Assembly (NCBI GenBank): GCA_011800805.1
Contig: MPNW01000183.1
Span: 40,649-104,648, forward strand
DNA from: Hirudo medicinalis
Lineage: Eukaryota > Annelida > Clitellata > Hirudinida > Hirudinidae
Direction: 5' to 3'
Length of the DNA: 64,000 nt
Both the position numbers and the translations under genes were made by a program. Shown here one piece after another: positions 40,801-55,800 of this stretch. The notes beneath the pieces were generated by a model, which saw only the letters and a list, made by a program, of their open reading frames with translations, was not told where the DNA came from and ran no database searches. How positions within the stretch are numbered: the stretch's first letter is position 1; each line of letters opens with the position of its first letter.

Positions 40801-43800
40801 TCTTCTTCTCTGTTAAATAAATTAATTGTTAAATGATTGATTCTATTAACTTTTATAATCTGATCATTTTCCACAAATTAAGAATTATTTGAGATAACAA
40901 ATTTAAAGTGAAAATATTTCGTCTTACTCATATTCTGGTTTTTCCTTCTTCAAAAACTTTCTTCTCTGAGTATTTCTTCCGACACAGGGTTTAGAGTTCA
41001 ACTTGCATTGTCTTTCTCTTACCCAATACCCTGTAACGTCTTTGGCCCATTCTGCCCATGGACCCCATCCTTCAGATTCTTCTGTTTCTTAAAAAATAAT
41101 ATAACTTCCAGCTGATAAAGATATTAAAGTCCTGGTTTTTTCACTCGATGCCTAGATTACAAGAATTACAAGGCCAATAATTATTGTTTCGAACATTAAA
41201 TTCTGTATTAATCTGTATTAATTCTATATTAATCTGTTAGAATTTTACTCACCATCTTCTTCAACTTCACTAAAAGTAAAAAAAGATAAACAACAATTAA
41301 TATAACATTTCACATTTGAGACAATTCTTACAATATTTAATTTTATTGATTAATTCCGAATCCAAGATATTTATTATTTCGTTGAAAACTGTTTAAATGA
41401 TTACCAAAATACAACATATTATGTAAGGAATGCATCACCATATCCATAAACATACTTTTTACTCAGCAATTAATTATTGCAACATTTGCTCACTATTCCT
41501 CCGTATAATCTTCATATTCATATTCGTATTCGTATTCATAATCATCCAATTCATCAACTTCCAGTCCCTCTTCTTTTCCTCCTCGGGCACAACCACAAGG
41601 TCCATCGACCCACTTGAAATTTGGCAAATCGAAAAACGTGCACTGCTCTCCTGATGTTGGTTTCTCGTTTGGAGTGTTACCTGTTTCAGAAGTGATATTT
41701 AAGTGATGTAGTAAATGATAACACCTGGAATGTCATTCTTCCGTACCCTTCCATGCAGAGAAGGTAATTTCCTTGGGCTCCTTATCATTGTATGGAAGCC
41801 AAACAAATTTGGCTCCTGGTTGACTAGCGATTCTTTTTCCGGCAGTCCACACGTACAAATATTTGTTTTGTGGGTCTGAGCATTTCTTGGACAAAGTGCC
41901 TAATGGGAGAAAGTGTCACATAACATTAAATTTTGTAAGGATAAATGGGACATTTTCAATCTAAACTTCAAAACCTACTGTTTACGGATGTGAAGAATCT
42001 CTGTATTCCAGTTTGTTCTGGTTGGCCGTCAATGGTGACCAGGTGCGTTTTGGGGCTGAGTTTCTTGCATGTTTCTCTGGCTCCTTCCCATGTGAGACGT
42101 TTCTTAATCAGTTTGTAGCATTTCTTTGTTTCAGGGATGTATTTGAAACGCGGTGGACAAACTAAAAATAAGATAATTTGATACATTTTTAATTTATGAA
42201 ATACGTTTGTGAAATAAATTTAATTGATGAGATATTTAATAATTTTACTTGTACAGTTTTGGAGCAGAATAAATGTAATTAGTATTACATGTATTTTACC
42301 TATTCTGGTTTGTTTCTCAGTGCTTGGACCAGCACAATCCTTTCCACCATTTTGAGGGATGGGTTTCGTGCAGCTTCTTGTTCTCTTGAAGGATTTTTTG
42401 TCAGGAGTTTCTGGAAGCCATTCTCCCCATTCCGTCCACCCACCGTCGATTGCTGATTTGATGATTTTTTTTGTAAAATTTTAATCTATTCTTTATAATG
42501 CAATGTATTTCACTTCTAACTTCGTACTTCGTTTTAATTATTTCCATTAAGTAAAACAAAAGTAACATTAAAAATGTATTTATTATGTCATTAAAGTATT
42601 TAATGCTTTGTAATGAAAAGAGATGTAAACTTAATTTTTGACTTAGATTGAAGAATAAATAACTGATTTTAATAACAAGAATTAATTTCATCAAGAAATA
42701 AAATAATATATGTAGGTAATAATCTCACGAGTTGGGACATCTTTTTGCACTGTTTTGGTTTCTTCTGGCTCTCCAACACACTGCTTACCACCATAATTAG
42801 GAGCAGGACTGTTACATTTCCTGGTTCTCTTGATGACCTCAACGTCTTCCAGACCCGTCGGTGTCGACCACTCTGACCAGGGACTCCAGTTTCCATCAAC
42901 AGCTGGAAGTATTTTGGACCCAATGATTAGCAGGTTCGCGAGTATGATTTAAAAATTCGTAAAGAAAATGTCTCACGTAGATTAACTGTGCGAGATTCTG
43001 TTGATACGCCCACGCAATCCTTGCCTCCAAAGTTAGGAGTGGGATTGTCACAAGATCTTCCTCTTGTGAATGTTTCAGTCTTGTCTGTTTTAGTAAGACT
43101 TGTCCACTCGGCCCACTGTCCCCAGTTACCATCGACAGCTGCAAATAGAATTCTGTTGGGTGATTTTGGCAAAGAATTTAAACAGATTGAGATAAAAATG
43201 AAAGTCAATGATATTTAATTGAATATGAAAGACATTCCAAGACTTTGAACTAAATATTCAAATTAATTTCTTTGAATTTGTAAAAATTTGCTAAATTGCT
43301 AAATTTTCTCAGCTGATTTTCAAATAATAGTAACAGACATTATAAAAATAGTCTAATAACTCTAATAAATTTCATAAAGAGATTACAGCATAATTAGTCT
43401 CACGTTGTGGTGTTTCTTCAACAAGAATGACAACTTCTTCGAATGCACCTTCACATTCCTTTCCACCATAAGCAGGGTAGGGCTTGTCGCATCTTCTTGT
43501 TCTCCTTTTGGTGCTGTTTTCTGGAACTTCCAGCCAATCGGACCATTCGCTCCAGCCTCCATTGACGGCTGATTAAGGTAATTTATTTGCCAATCATTTA
43601 CAACGAATTAAAATGTAAATAATAGCTCCAACATTTATAATTACTTAAAATTGTTGCGTAGATTTTCTCTGAACATCTAATACTGCATTAGCTTTTTCGT
43701 TGTAAAAAATTGTGGTTAAAGGATTGGTTCTTACAACATTATAAAACGGATTTCAAATTCCTTAAATTTCTAATCCAAGTAAATGTTTAACACGCTCACG

Positions 43801-46800
43801 TGTAAAGACTTCCTTGGTCTCGACATTACTTCCAACACACGGAAGTCCACCAAATTCAGCTGCTGGAGAGTCACATTTCCTCGTCCTCTTGATGAGTTCA
43901 GGATTAACGAGGCCAGTAGGTTCTGACCATTTCGTCCATTCGCCCCAATTTCCATCAACAGCTGAATTGTTCATACTTTTTCTTACAAACTTATTAATGC
44001 GTTTAAGTTCACAGTCACACTTAGTTTTGGTTAAGATGTACCGAGGTTGTAATCGTAATTAATAATTATTATAAAAATTGAAGAAATTACGGTTGAAGAC
44101 GTCTTTCAATTCCGTGGCCTTTCCTTGGCAAGGTTTGCCTTCAAAGGCAGGGGTGGGATTGTCACAAACTCTGGATCGTGAAACAGTTTCAGGATTAGTT
44201 AGTTTGAGTGGCTTCGACCATTCTGTCCAGGGTCCCCATTGGCCGTCAACCGCTAGAAATTTGATATGGGATTTAAATAGACAGTTTAATAATAACGTAC
44301 TTACAAGATGTATTTCAAAATAGAGAACAATGCATATTAAATACTAAAATCAATAATTTACGAATAAATGCCAATAAATTAGAAAACGTAGAGACTGACG
44401 CATGTGTAGCTCTTTAACCACTTCTGTAACTTCTTCATCAGAGCCTTGGCAATCTTTTCCTTCGTATTTGGGTTCGGGTTTATCACATTTCCTCTGCCTC
44501 ACCAATGTCACGATGTTACCAACTGTGACTTTCTCTGTCCATTCAGACCATGGTCCCCACTGTCCATCGATTGCTGCATATGAGAGCGTTTTCATTCAAA
44601 TATGAGATCGCTTTGGAAGCAAAATGACATACGTTTGTAGAACAACTGTATCTCCGTCTTGTCGCCTTGACATTCTGCACCTCCGAGCTTGGGACTTGGG
44701 TTGTCGCAAGTCCTGAACCGGGTCTTGTTCGTCGGATTTTCAGAGCTCGGCGTGATCTGCCACTCGGACCAAGGTCCCCAATTGCCGTCGATTGCTTGAA
44801 ATTATTTGTTAAAATTCGTATAATAAACTCCGAAATGCAAACTAAATCACCTAAATTTAACTGGTTGCTCAAATCCTAGACTTCATTATATGAATCAATG
44901 TAAGGAATTTAAGAACAAAGCTAACAAAGTTATTAATCTTACGTTTTGGATTGTCCTTAAGGACTTGCATTGCCTCGTCAGCATCTCCATCGCAGTCTTT
45001 ACCACCATAAGCTGGAGCGGGACTGTCACAATCTCTATATCTCGATAGAATTTCTGATTCCTCGTCTTCTCCGGTTACAGACCATGGCGACCATTCGCTC
45101 CATCTTCCATCGACAGCTGTTTTAAATTTACTAATTCCTCAGTCATACGCACCACGTTACGTTTGTAATTGAGCTGAAATTGTAAAAAGATCCTACGGTT
45201 ATAATGCACTTTTGTTTCCGTCGATTTTCCAGTGCATGAAACACCGCCAAACGCAGGGGTTGGATTGTCGCACACCCTGACCCTTGAGAGGGTCTCTGGG
45301 TTTACCAATCCAGTTGGGTTTGTCCAAGGACTCCAGTCTCCCCATAGTCCATCAACAGCTGCAATACCAAATTATCGATTTAATTAATAATTATTTAATA
45401 TTGAAAACGATATTAATAGTAATTCATTTAATGTTAATAATGGTAATATATTAAAATCAGAAGTAGTGTGAAATGAGTAAAATCATTCCAACTTACTTTT
45501 GTTTAAAACATTAAAAAATAAAAAACTTGAACGGATAAACATTTATATTTTATGAAATATTTCAACAGAAATCAATTCTCATTCGATATTAAATAAAATT
45601 ATAAGCTACGTTTTGGTGCTTCCTTGATGATTGTGGTGTTCTCGGTGTTGGCTCCTTCGCATTCTTTACCACCGTATTGAGGTGCTGGCGAGTCACAAGC
45701 CCTCGTCCTTGTGATGACTTCCTTCTCAGAAGTTCCAGTGGGAGTACTCCACTCTGACCATGGACCCCAGACGCCATCGGTTGCTGGAAGAATAGCATCA
45801 AAATAATCTCTCTCTGATATATTCCCAAAACAATTCGTGTAAGGATAACCAGAGTGCAATTGGCTTAAAGTGGTTTAAATGCTGGATTTAATAATATTCT
45901 TAATAGCACAGTGATGGAAATTATTTGTTCTTTAAAAATGATGAAACCAAAATTCACAGTGTAATAAAATAAATTAATAATAGTCCAATTAGTAAAACTA
46001 CAATAATTTAACAAAACTAACGTGTGTAATACTCCACAGTTTCTGAGTCTGGACCGTCGCAAGTTTTGCCACCATTGGAAGGCACAGGGCCGTTGCAGAG
46101 TCTTGTCCTCTTCAGAGTTTCCGGCTGTTCCAGTCCTAATGGCTTTGACCACTCACTCCATGGACTCCATTGTCCATCCACGGCTTTAATAAATTTAACA
46201 ATTTCACACTTTTATTTTACTTCACGCTAAACCTTGAAATATTTCGCAAATTCTACATTATTTTTTCATTAAACTTTAAATTTATTTTGTTTCAACTATT
46301 TGCATGAATGCTTTTTTAACAAAAGCCAATTAATTAATAAAAAAAAAAGACTAACGAATAACATATTCCCTTCCTTCAACTGGTTCTCCCTTGCAACCTT
46401 CTCCTCCAAAAGCAGGAGCAGGATTTGTACACGACCTGGTTCTCGTTAAAGTTTCAGGATTACTCAGACCGGTTGGTTTCGACCAATCGCTCCATTCAGT
46501 CCACTGTCCATTCACAGCTGCATATAGGTCAAAATCGCATTTATGCAATTTAAATGAGCCGATGAAATTGAATATGAATAGGGCAAATTGAATTTATATT
46601 TGTTTTGTACGTGTGGTGTGGGTCTTTGAATCCGTGGCAGAACCAAAGCAAGAAGCTCCTCCGTAGAGTGGAGCAGGAGAATCGCACTGCCTTGTTCTTG
46701 TCAAAGTTTCTGGGTTGGACAATCCAGTCGGTGTTGACCATGGACTCCATTCTCCCCAACTTCCATCAACAGCTGAATTTACAAAATTGTTTCATAAAAT

Positions 46801-49800
46801 TAATGAAGTGATTCAGAAATCTCTAAAATATATTAAAAGAATCGCTCACGCTTTGTTACATTCTTGAATTCGACTTCGGGTCCTTCACATTTTTTGCCTT
46901 CGAAAAGTGGTTCAGGATTCGAGCAGGTTCTTGTTCTGTTGACAACTTCAAAGTTTGCTACGCCTGGAGCAACAGACCACGGAGACCATTCGCTCCATCC
47001 TCCGTCGACAGGCGTGGCTGTTACAATGATATGTCTATAAATACTAGCAAACAAGGAATATTTTTTGTTTGTTGAACAAGGTACTGTGAAATCCTAACTA
47101 ATGTTTATTGAAGTTACTAACGCTTTTCTATGAGTTGAGCTTCGACGTTTTGTCCAACACAATCCTTTCCATCAAATTGCGGTGCAGGATCAGAGCATTC
47201 TCTGGTTCTCGTGGCATTCACAGGTGGTTCAGCTCCCTCAGGAACAGACCAGGATGTCCAAGGTCCCCAAGATCCATCGATTGCTGAATTTAATTGGTTT
47301 AGAGTGAAACCAAGTAGATTCAAACGATTCGGAAATCATTAAAACACTAACGTTTGGTAACTTCTTTGGTGTCAGTGTTCAGACCTTCGCAGTTCTTTCC
47401 TCCATTTTTTGGTGCCGGAGCGTTGCAAGATCTTAGACGAATTACTTTGTCGGGATTTGTTTTCCACGTGGGTTCAGACCACTCGTTCCATGAACCCCAG
47501 TTCCCGTCAACAGCTTCCGAAATAAAATTGCAGATTTTAAATTAAGATGTTAATAAAATGTCATGTAAGAAAGGTCTTCCAAACCGAAACTTCTTTGATG
47601 AATTTGAGGTTTATGAATTTTGGTAAAGTGATTCAGAATGAAAATATTACTTACGACTTGGAGTGACTTTACTTTCTGTGTCATTTCCTGGACAAGTAGT
47701 TCCTCCATACTTAGGAGCTGGATTATCACATTTCCTGGTCCTGAGGTAGGTGTCATCTATCATTGTCTCACTAGGAGGCACCCAAGAACTCCAAGATCCC
47801 CAGTTTCCGTCAATGGCTGAAATAGAATTCCATTTTGAATTGTTAAATTGCAAAAGTGTTACCTTATTTATTAATCCATACGTCTCGTCACTTCTTTGAA
47901 CTCTACGTCCAGACCATCGCAAGGTTTTCCATTGTAAGCTGGAGAAGGCAGATTGCAAGTCCTAGATCTTGATACGTTCTCCGGGTTTGTCAAGCCAAGA
48001 GGAAGAGACCATTCTGACCATGGAGTCCAGCCACCATCAATTGCTGTTTGGTGATATTAACAGCAATTTTATCATCAGTTCATCAATAACATTGAAATAG
48101 TTAATACACACGCGTAGTGATGACTTGATCTTCTACTGGCGATCCAGAGCAAGGTTTGCCTCCATTGGCGGGAGTAGGACTATCGCAAGTTCTCTTTCTG
48201 GTTGTGACTTCAGGATTTGTCAAACCTTTGGGCTCTGACCAGGGTCCCCATTCTCCCCACACTCCATCAACAGCTTTGGAAAGAAATGTTGAGTAGCAGC
48301 CATTGATCAACTAACTCGATAATGTTCTACTTCTTACGCTTATCAACTGGTTTCGTTTCAGTATCGGATCCAACACATTCAACACCTCCATATTGGGGCA
48401 TCGGTGAATCGCATTTACGCATTCTCCTGAGAATGTCAGGATTGTCCTCCACGACACCCCAATCTGACCACTGACCCCAGTTTCCATTGACGGCTGATTT
48501 CAAACAGATTATTTCAAATATTTTGAGGATATTCCATTTAACATTAAGCTAAATATCTTTATTCAACCAACGTGTAAAGACTTCTTTAGTTTCTCTGTTG
48601 TCGCCGTCACAATATTTGCCGTTATTAGCTGGTGTGGGATTATTGCAAAATCTTTCTCTGACAACTTTTTCTGGGTTTGATTCGTGCTTCGGTTGAGACC
48701 ATTGACTCCATTCTCCCCAATTACCATCGGTTGCTAGCAAAAAATAAATATTCAAATTGAACATCACAAAAAGGCCGTTTAAAAATTCAGAAGTCTTTCA
48801 TAAAAATAAATACAATCCCAAACATAAATTGCTAAAAATGTATTATCTAAGGTTATTGAATAATGTGTTTAATTACATTACATTTCATTCAGGTGCATGG
48901 GTAAAAATTTAAAATTCTTAGTAAGCATATTTATGAATGTGTCATGCGTCATACAGTTACTAGTATTACTATTAATAATTATGCGGATAGATTAAGGGAT
49001 TATTATTTCCTCAAACTCACGCTTAACAACGTCCTTCACTTCATCTGGAGAACCATCGCAATCTTTGCCGTTGTACAGAGGAGATGGGTTATCACATTTT
49101 CTCGTTCGTTTGACTTGGTTGGAGTCTGACTTTGGTTCAGACCAAACTGACCACTCTCCCCACTTACCATCAATGGCTGTTTGGATGTTAACAATGCATC
49201 TTTTTTTAAATTTCTTTAAATTGAGAAATAACGAATGAAAAATTATCGAAATTCTCACGTCTATAAACGAGCTTGCTTTCAACATCCAGTCCTTCACAAT
49301 AAGCTCCTCCATTTGCTGGGGATGGACTGTCGCAGAATCTTTTCCTACTGATGGATTCAGGGTTGGTTTTCCAGGTTGGTTCTGTGAAGGGACCCCATGG
49401 ACCCCAGTTACCGTCAGTCGCTAAAAATTGATGAGTGAAAGAGTTGTTTAATTACCAAAAACTGCAATCCAAAATGCAAGGTAATACTGATTGTATTGTC
49501 TAGTATTGCATTCTGAAACATTACCCTTTCATCCTGGTAAATCTAATAAGAAATGTTACATATCTTTCTTGTAGGATGTTTCAAGATATTTTATATATTT
49601 AAAACAGTTAAAATAATTTTGACTCAATCCAATACTAACGGATGACGACATCTTTTGATTCGACATCAGCACCAAGACAATAAGAGCCATCATACTGAGG
49701 AGCAGGGGAGTCACACGTCCTTGTTCTCGTGACGGTGGTTGAGTCTTTCAAAGGTTCAGACCAAGGAGTCCATTCTCCCCAATTTCCATTAATTGCTTTA

Positions 49801-52800
49801 AAATATCGCACATTTAAATATTCATATTTCTTTTTGTCTTAGTCACTGAAGTTAAAGTTTCATGGTTAGTAAATAAATAGGACTGAATGTGAAATGATTC
49901 TAACGATGGTAAAGAAGTTTGCTTTCTTTGTTGTCGCCTTCGCATGGTTTTCCACCATTGGCAGGAGATGGGTTGTCGCAGCTTCTTTTCCTGACCACAG
50001 TTTCAGGATTGCTGGTTTTTGTGGGTTCTGACCATAGCGACCAGTCTCCCCATTGACCGTCAGTTGCTGGTTTTTTATTGTGATATTTTAAAATCGTTTA
50101 TTTTTAAATTTAATATTGAAAATGCCGTTTGACAAATTATCAATAAATTATAAATACAATTTTCCATATATTTACGTTTGATAATATCCACTGTTTGCTT
50201 GTTTTCACCGAGACATTCCCTGCCATTGTACTGGGTTGGAGGACTGTTACAGTCACGTCTTCTTGTTTTCTTACCAACTGTGACATCTTCTGACCAGGGG
50301 TACCACTCTCCCCAACTTCCATCAATTGCTGAATTGATTTCAAATTTTGTTTCAAAGATTCTTTAAGTTTGGAAAATGTTTTTCACTAACGTTTAAAGAC
50401 AAGTTGTTCTTCAGTTTCGGGTCCAGAACAGTTTTTGCCACCTCCTGAAGGAGAAGGATTATTGCAGACCCTTTTCCTTTTTATGGTTTCAGGGTTTGTG
50501 ACGCCTGTGATTGGTGACCAGGGTTGCCATTCTCCCCAATTTCCATCGACAGCTGTGAAAAAAAAGGCGTAATCTAAAAAGTGTCTTTATAAATAGCCTT
50601 TACGTTAAGGAAACTATCCATGCGGATAAGTAGATTAATTTATGATAATCCTAAGTAAATATGGATATCAGAAATTAAAAGTGAGGAGTGGGTTTTACAC
50701 AGTCCTCGGTCTTTACTAGAATTATTGCTATGTTTTGTAATGTTAAGTTAATGTAAACTTATGACAACTGGGTGAATGAATTTTTTTTTAGTTTAGAAAC
50801 GAAAGTTTATTAGAAATTGTTGACAAGAAACATACGTGTAACAACGGGTGCCACTTCATACTGAGATCCTTTACAATCTTCTCCTCCGAATATAGGTTGG
50901 GGATTTTTGCACTCCCTCTTTCTTTCGACATTTTCTCCGCCCTTTGTCAAAGTCCACTCAGACCATGGCGACCAATTTCCATCGATTGCTGATTCAAAAT
51001 AAATTTATCTCCTTGAAGATTTAAAGCAATTCCACTTTGTTGATTAATTTATTTTTAACAAAATATAAATGCTCAGCGTCGTTTAATCGAATACGTACGT
51101 TTCTTAATGACCAGGGTGTCGATATGTGATCCATCACATTTACGACCTTCATTGGCAGGACTGGGATTGTCACATGTCCTTGTGCGCGTCAATGTTTCCG
51201 GATTGGTCAAACCGGTTGGCAAAGACCACGCAGACCAAGGTCCCCAATTACCATCGACAGCTAAAATGATTTAGAGAAATGACTAAATAAAACTATGGAT
51301 AATGTTATCGCTTAATTAAATTAAATTAACTTATATTTTATTCTCAAAGTTAAAATTAATTTCTTGAAAATTTTAGAATTTCTCACGTAGGACGACATCA
51401 ACCACTTCTTCGTCGGTTCCAATGCAGTTGGCTCCTCCAAATTTAGGTGCAGGATTCGTGCATGTTCGTGTTCTCCTTTTTTTGCCGACAGAGAGTACTT
51501 CCCATTGTGACCATTCGGAGTAACCTCCGTCAATTGCTGATGTAGAAATTATTTTATGTATAATTTATTATTTAACTATTAATTATTACTGTATTTATTA
51601 ACTTTAAATGTTTGCACTTTAAAATAATGGCATAAGGTGATGAAACAATATATGGGTGAAAAGTATTGCTTCCGAGAAATTCAAACAAACGTGTGAAAAA
51701 TTCTTTTTCTTCTTTATCTTTTCCAAGACATGCTCTTCCACCATTTGACGGAGTTGGGTTGTCGCAGAATCTATTTCTTGTGGCCACCTCAGGGTTAGAT
51801 TTATGGGTAAGTTCAGACCAAGATCCCCATTCACCCCAGTTTCCGTCAACAGCTGAAAATTGAAGTCAACCCTTTTAAATAAGTGTACGTTGAATAAATA
51901 GTCCCCGTTTACATTTAATTTAGTCGACAAATTCATAAATCAACTGACGTTTAACTACGTCCTTGGTTTCAGTGGCACTACCAGGACAATCCTTTCCAGC
52001 ATAAGCAGGTTTAGGACTGTCACAGTTCCTTGTTCTTGTAACGGTGTTGGATTCGATAGTTGGATCGCTCCATGGTGACCATTCTCCCCATGCTCCGTCG
52101 ATTGCTACGCAGTGATTGTTGGAAAATAAAAATTTTAATTATATGTCAAATATTATTATTATAAGAATATTCTCTATAAATTTGTAAATCAATAGAGAAT
52201 TTAGGTTTAAGAGAAACTTTAAGGAAATATTTTAAATATTTATAAGAAAATAATTAATAAATAATAGACCAACGTTTATAAACAATTTCTTCTTCAGCAT
52301 CAAATCCTGAACAGAAGGAACCACCATTGGCAGGTGAAGGGTTATCGCAAGCTCTCTTCCTAAACCTGGTTTCGGGGTTTGTTTGGCCAGTGAGTTCTGA
52401 CCATGGTCCCCAGGGTCCCCAGTTTCCATTGGTTGCTGCCACCAAGAAAAACCAACGATATCAGGAATTGATAACCTTGTTATTTAATAGCTCGTTGTTT
52501 ATGATTTGTTTCATGATGATTAATTTATTAATTTATATTTTAAATTATTTCTGCTATTCAATTATTTACTTACGTAGCACAACATCCACCAATTCTTCAC
52601 CAGAACCAACACATTGTTTCCCGCCATACTGAGGTTTTGGGTTCGCGCACTTTCTCGTTCTTTTGACTTTTGTCGTGCCCTCCACAGGGGTTGACCATGA
52701 ACTCCATTCTCCCCATACCCCGTCAATTGCTGGAAAATTAATTCCAATGAGATAGAAATTTGGAGTGCGATTCATCAAATTAATATTCTTGATTCTTTCA

Positions 52801-55800
52801 GTTTTTCCATTCGGATTAATTATCCGGCATAATTTAATTGCAATACAAACAATAATTAAGCATTTTAACACTTGAAATAAAAAATGCAAAATTCTTAAGC
52901 ATACAGTTTCATATAATTCGTTTAAATAACGCTAGAAATCCATAAAAATAATAAATAAATAAATTTAAGCTTCGTTACTCACGGTTGTATACGAGTTCAG
53001 TCTGTTCCGCTTCTCCTTTGCAATCCTTCCCTCCGTTGGATGGTGTTGGATTGTTGCAAGTACGCTTTCTTTTGACAGTCTCAGGGTTTGAGAGACCAGT
53101 TTTGTCTGACCAAGGTGTCCAAGGACCCCAATTACCATCAGTTGCTATTAAACAATTTGTTATGTGAACACATATTTCGCAATTTCGTTCAATTTATCAT
53201 TAATAAGTTTGATGATAAACACTCGATCAACTAGGCTATGTTTGACATGAAACAATTATTTTACATTTTTGTGAAAGTTTTAACTTAATAAATTGATGGA
53301 GAAAAATAAGGATTATGTTTGCAATGTTAGTCTCACGTTTCACAACATCTTTGACTTCCTTTTCTGGACCGAAACATGTTTTTCCATTGTAAAGTGGAGC
53401 TGGACTGTTGCATTGACGAGTTCGAAATATGACCGTTGATTCTGGAACAGCTCCTGACCATGGAGACCATTCTCCCCAGTTGCCATCAACCGCTTTATTT
53501 TTACAAGTACGATTTTATAAATGTGTATATCTATAATTACTAAATTGTTCACTAATAATTAATCATGTAAATTATTAAATTTGAACAATTTCCTTACTAA
53601 AAAGAAAATAAACTTTATAAGAAATTACGTTTGTAGACTAGTTGTGTATCTTTGTCATCTCCTTCGCAAGATTTTCCGCCATTAGATGGAGCTGGGTTGT
53701 CACAAGTTCTGCTTCTTGTAACCGTTTCAGGATTATTGGCACCCGTCAGAGGAGACCAAGGACCCCACAGACTCCAAGCTCCATTGACCGCTAGATTTTT
53801 CAATTTATAATTACTCAGAACAATGCTTTGATGGAAAATTATTTCAAGTAAATAATACATTAAAAAAATATTAGTAATTAACCCTATATAATAAGTTTTA
53901 TGAATTAATTAAATAAAAATACGAATGATTAAATCGATGATTAATTTATTTCGAAGGTTGACTTACGAGGTTCGGTTCCAGCAGTTGGTTCTTCAGGCTT
54001 TGTTTTACTGTTTCAATAAATATTACGTTTATTTCAAGCAAATTTGTAAATCAAGGTATTTATTAAAATGCAGTTTTTATTCGATGTTTCATGCACATCG
54101 TGATGTATGAATGAACAGCACTAACGCCTGAACATTGTAAAACGCAATTGTTAACAAACTTTCACTTTTAATAACAGAACTGAGAAATTTCATTCAGTAA
54201 AAAAATGAAAATAAAAAGTTACCGTCTTTCCATATTTTTTCCCCTACAAAGGCCTGTGACGCCATTGTTTTTACATTTTCTTCTGCGTACAAAATATCCA
54301 TCCGCATCCATTTCCCACGGTCCCCAATTGAACCAATCAGTGATGACCTCCTCAGTTTCTAAATGTAATTAAACAGATTTTCATCATTTCAATAGTTTCA
54401 ACTTCGTTCGCAGAACTTATACGACGACTTATTGTAGCAATGCATTATTCGTTGCACTGAAATACCACAATAGCAATAGCACTTCCTTACCTTCTGCAGT
54501 TGGTGGTTTTGAAACAATTTTTCTTTTTTGGGTGGAAGAACCCCTGCATTTTCCACTGGACAGAGGGTTCTTGCAAGTTCTAGTTCTTACCCACCAATCA
54601 TTAGCATCTGGTGTCCATTCGCTCCATGGATTCCAGTCTTCAGGAAACGTGTCAGTTTCTTTTTAAATGAAATTTTATTATGAAATTGCTGAAAAAAAGG
54701 AATATCCCCTATAATTCATAGATAGAACAAATCTAAACCTGATAGTAAATACCTTTTTAACAAACTGCAAATTAACAAATTATTTCATTGTACCTAAAAC
54801 CTAAAATAAAATAGAATAAAAGATTTCTAAGAAATCTGAAGTTAGAATACCATCATCTTCTACTGATTCAGGTCTCTTTATTCTTTTCCTAATTTGAACT
54901 GACTTTCCACGGCATTTGCCACCTGGTCCTTTGTTTTTACAAACTCTGGTTCTTTTACCAACTCCATCCGGCTGATCGACCCATTCACCCCAAGTTTCCC
55001 AGTCATCCGTTACCTCGTCTGTATTGTGAAAAATGCGACAATGTTTTGATACCACTCACATCATTTAACGTTGTCAGAATGACATTTTCATTACCTTTGT
55101 CAATTTCGACTTCGTATTCATCAGTAACTGTGACAGTTTTCTTTTGAACAGAATTTCCTCTGCATTTGCCAGTTTTATTCAGACAGGTCCTCTTTCTCAC
55201 AAATACGCCTGTCGACTCTTGAGTCCATTCTCCCCATGGTCCCCAATCTTCTGGGACTTCACCTGAGTTTGAAATTACTAAAGTAATACTTAGATGACTT
55301 ACAACTTTTATGAACATTGTTAATAATTTACCTTCTATGACGAATTCTGGTTCGGTTCCTTTCTTGACTTCTCTGAATCGTTTTTGAGTAGTTTTTCCTC
55401 GACATTTAGCATTTGCTCCTTTATTCTTGCATTCTCTGTTTCTAACAGAAACAGTGTCTGACTCGACAGTCCATTCTCCCCATGTCAACCAATCTTCTGG
55501 TACATCATCTTATGAGAAAATTATAACATGTTTTAAATCTAATCCCTAACATATTATGTTATTTCAAAAATAAAACTATATTACTTGGATCATATTCGAG
55601 CAGATATATGTATACTGTTTTCAAGGTTTTCCTTTGAAGGGAGTTGCCTCTGCATTTGCCAGAAGGCCCTTTGTTTTTGCATGTCCTCTTTCTCGTCCAC
55701 ACTCCTTCTGATTCTTTGGTCCACTCTGACCACGACTGCCAGTCTTCAGGCACTTCCACTGTTGTTTGTAACGATAATATTTTAGACTTTTGATCTTTAC

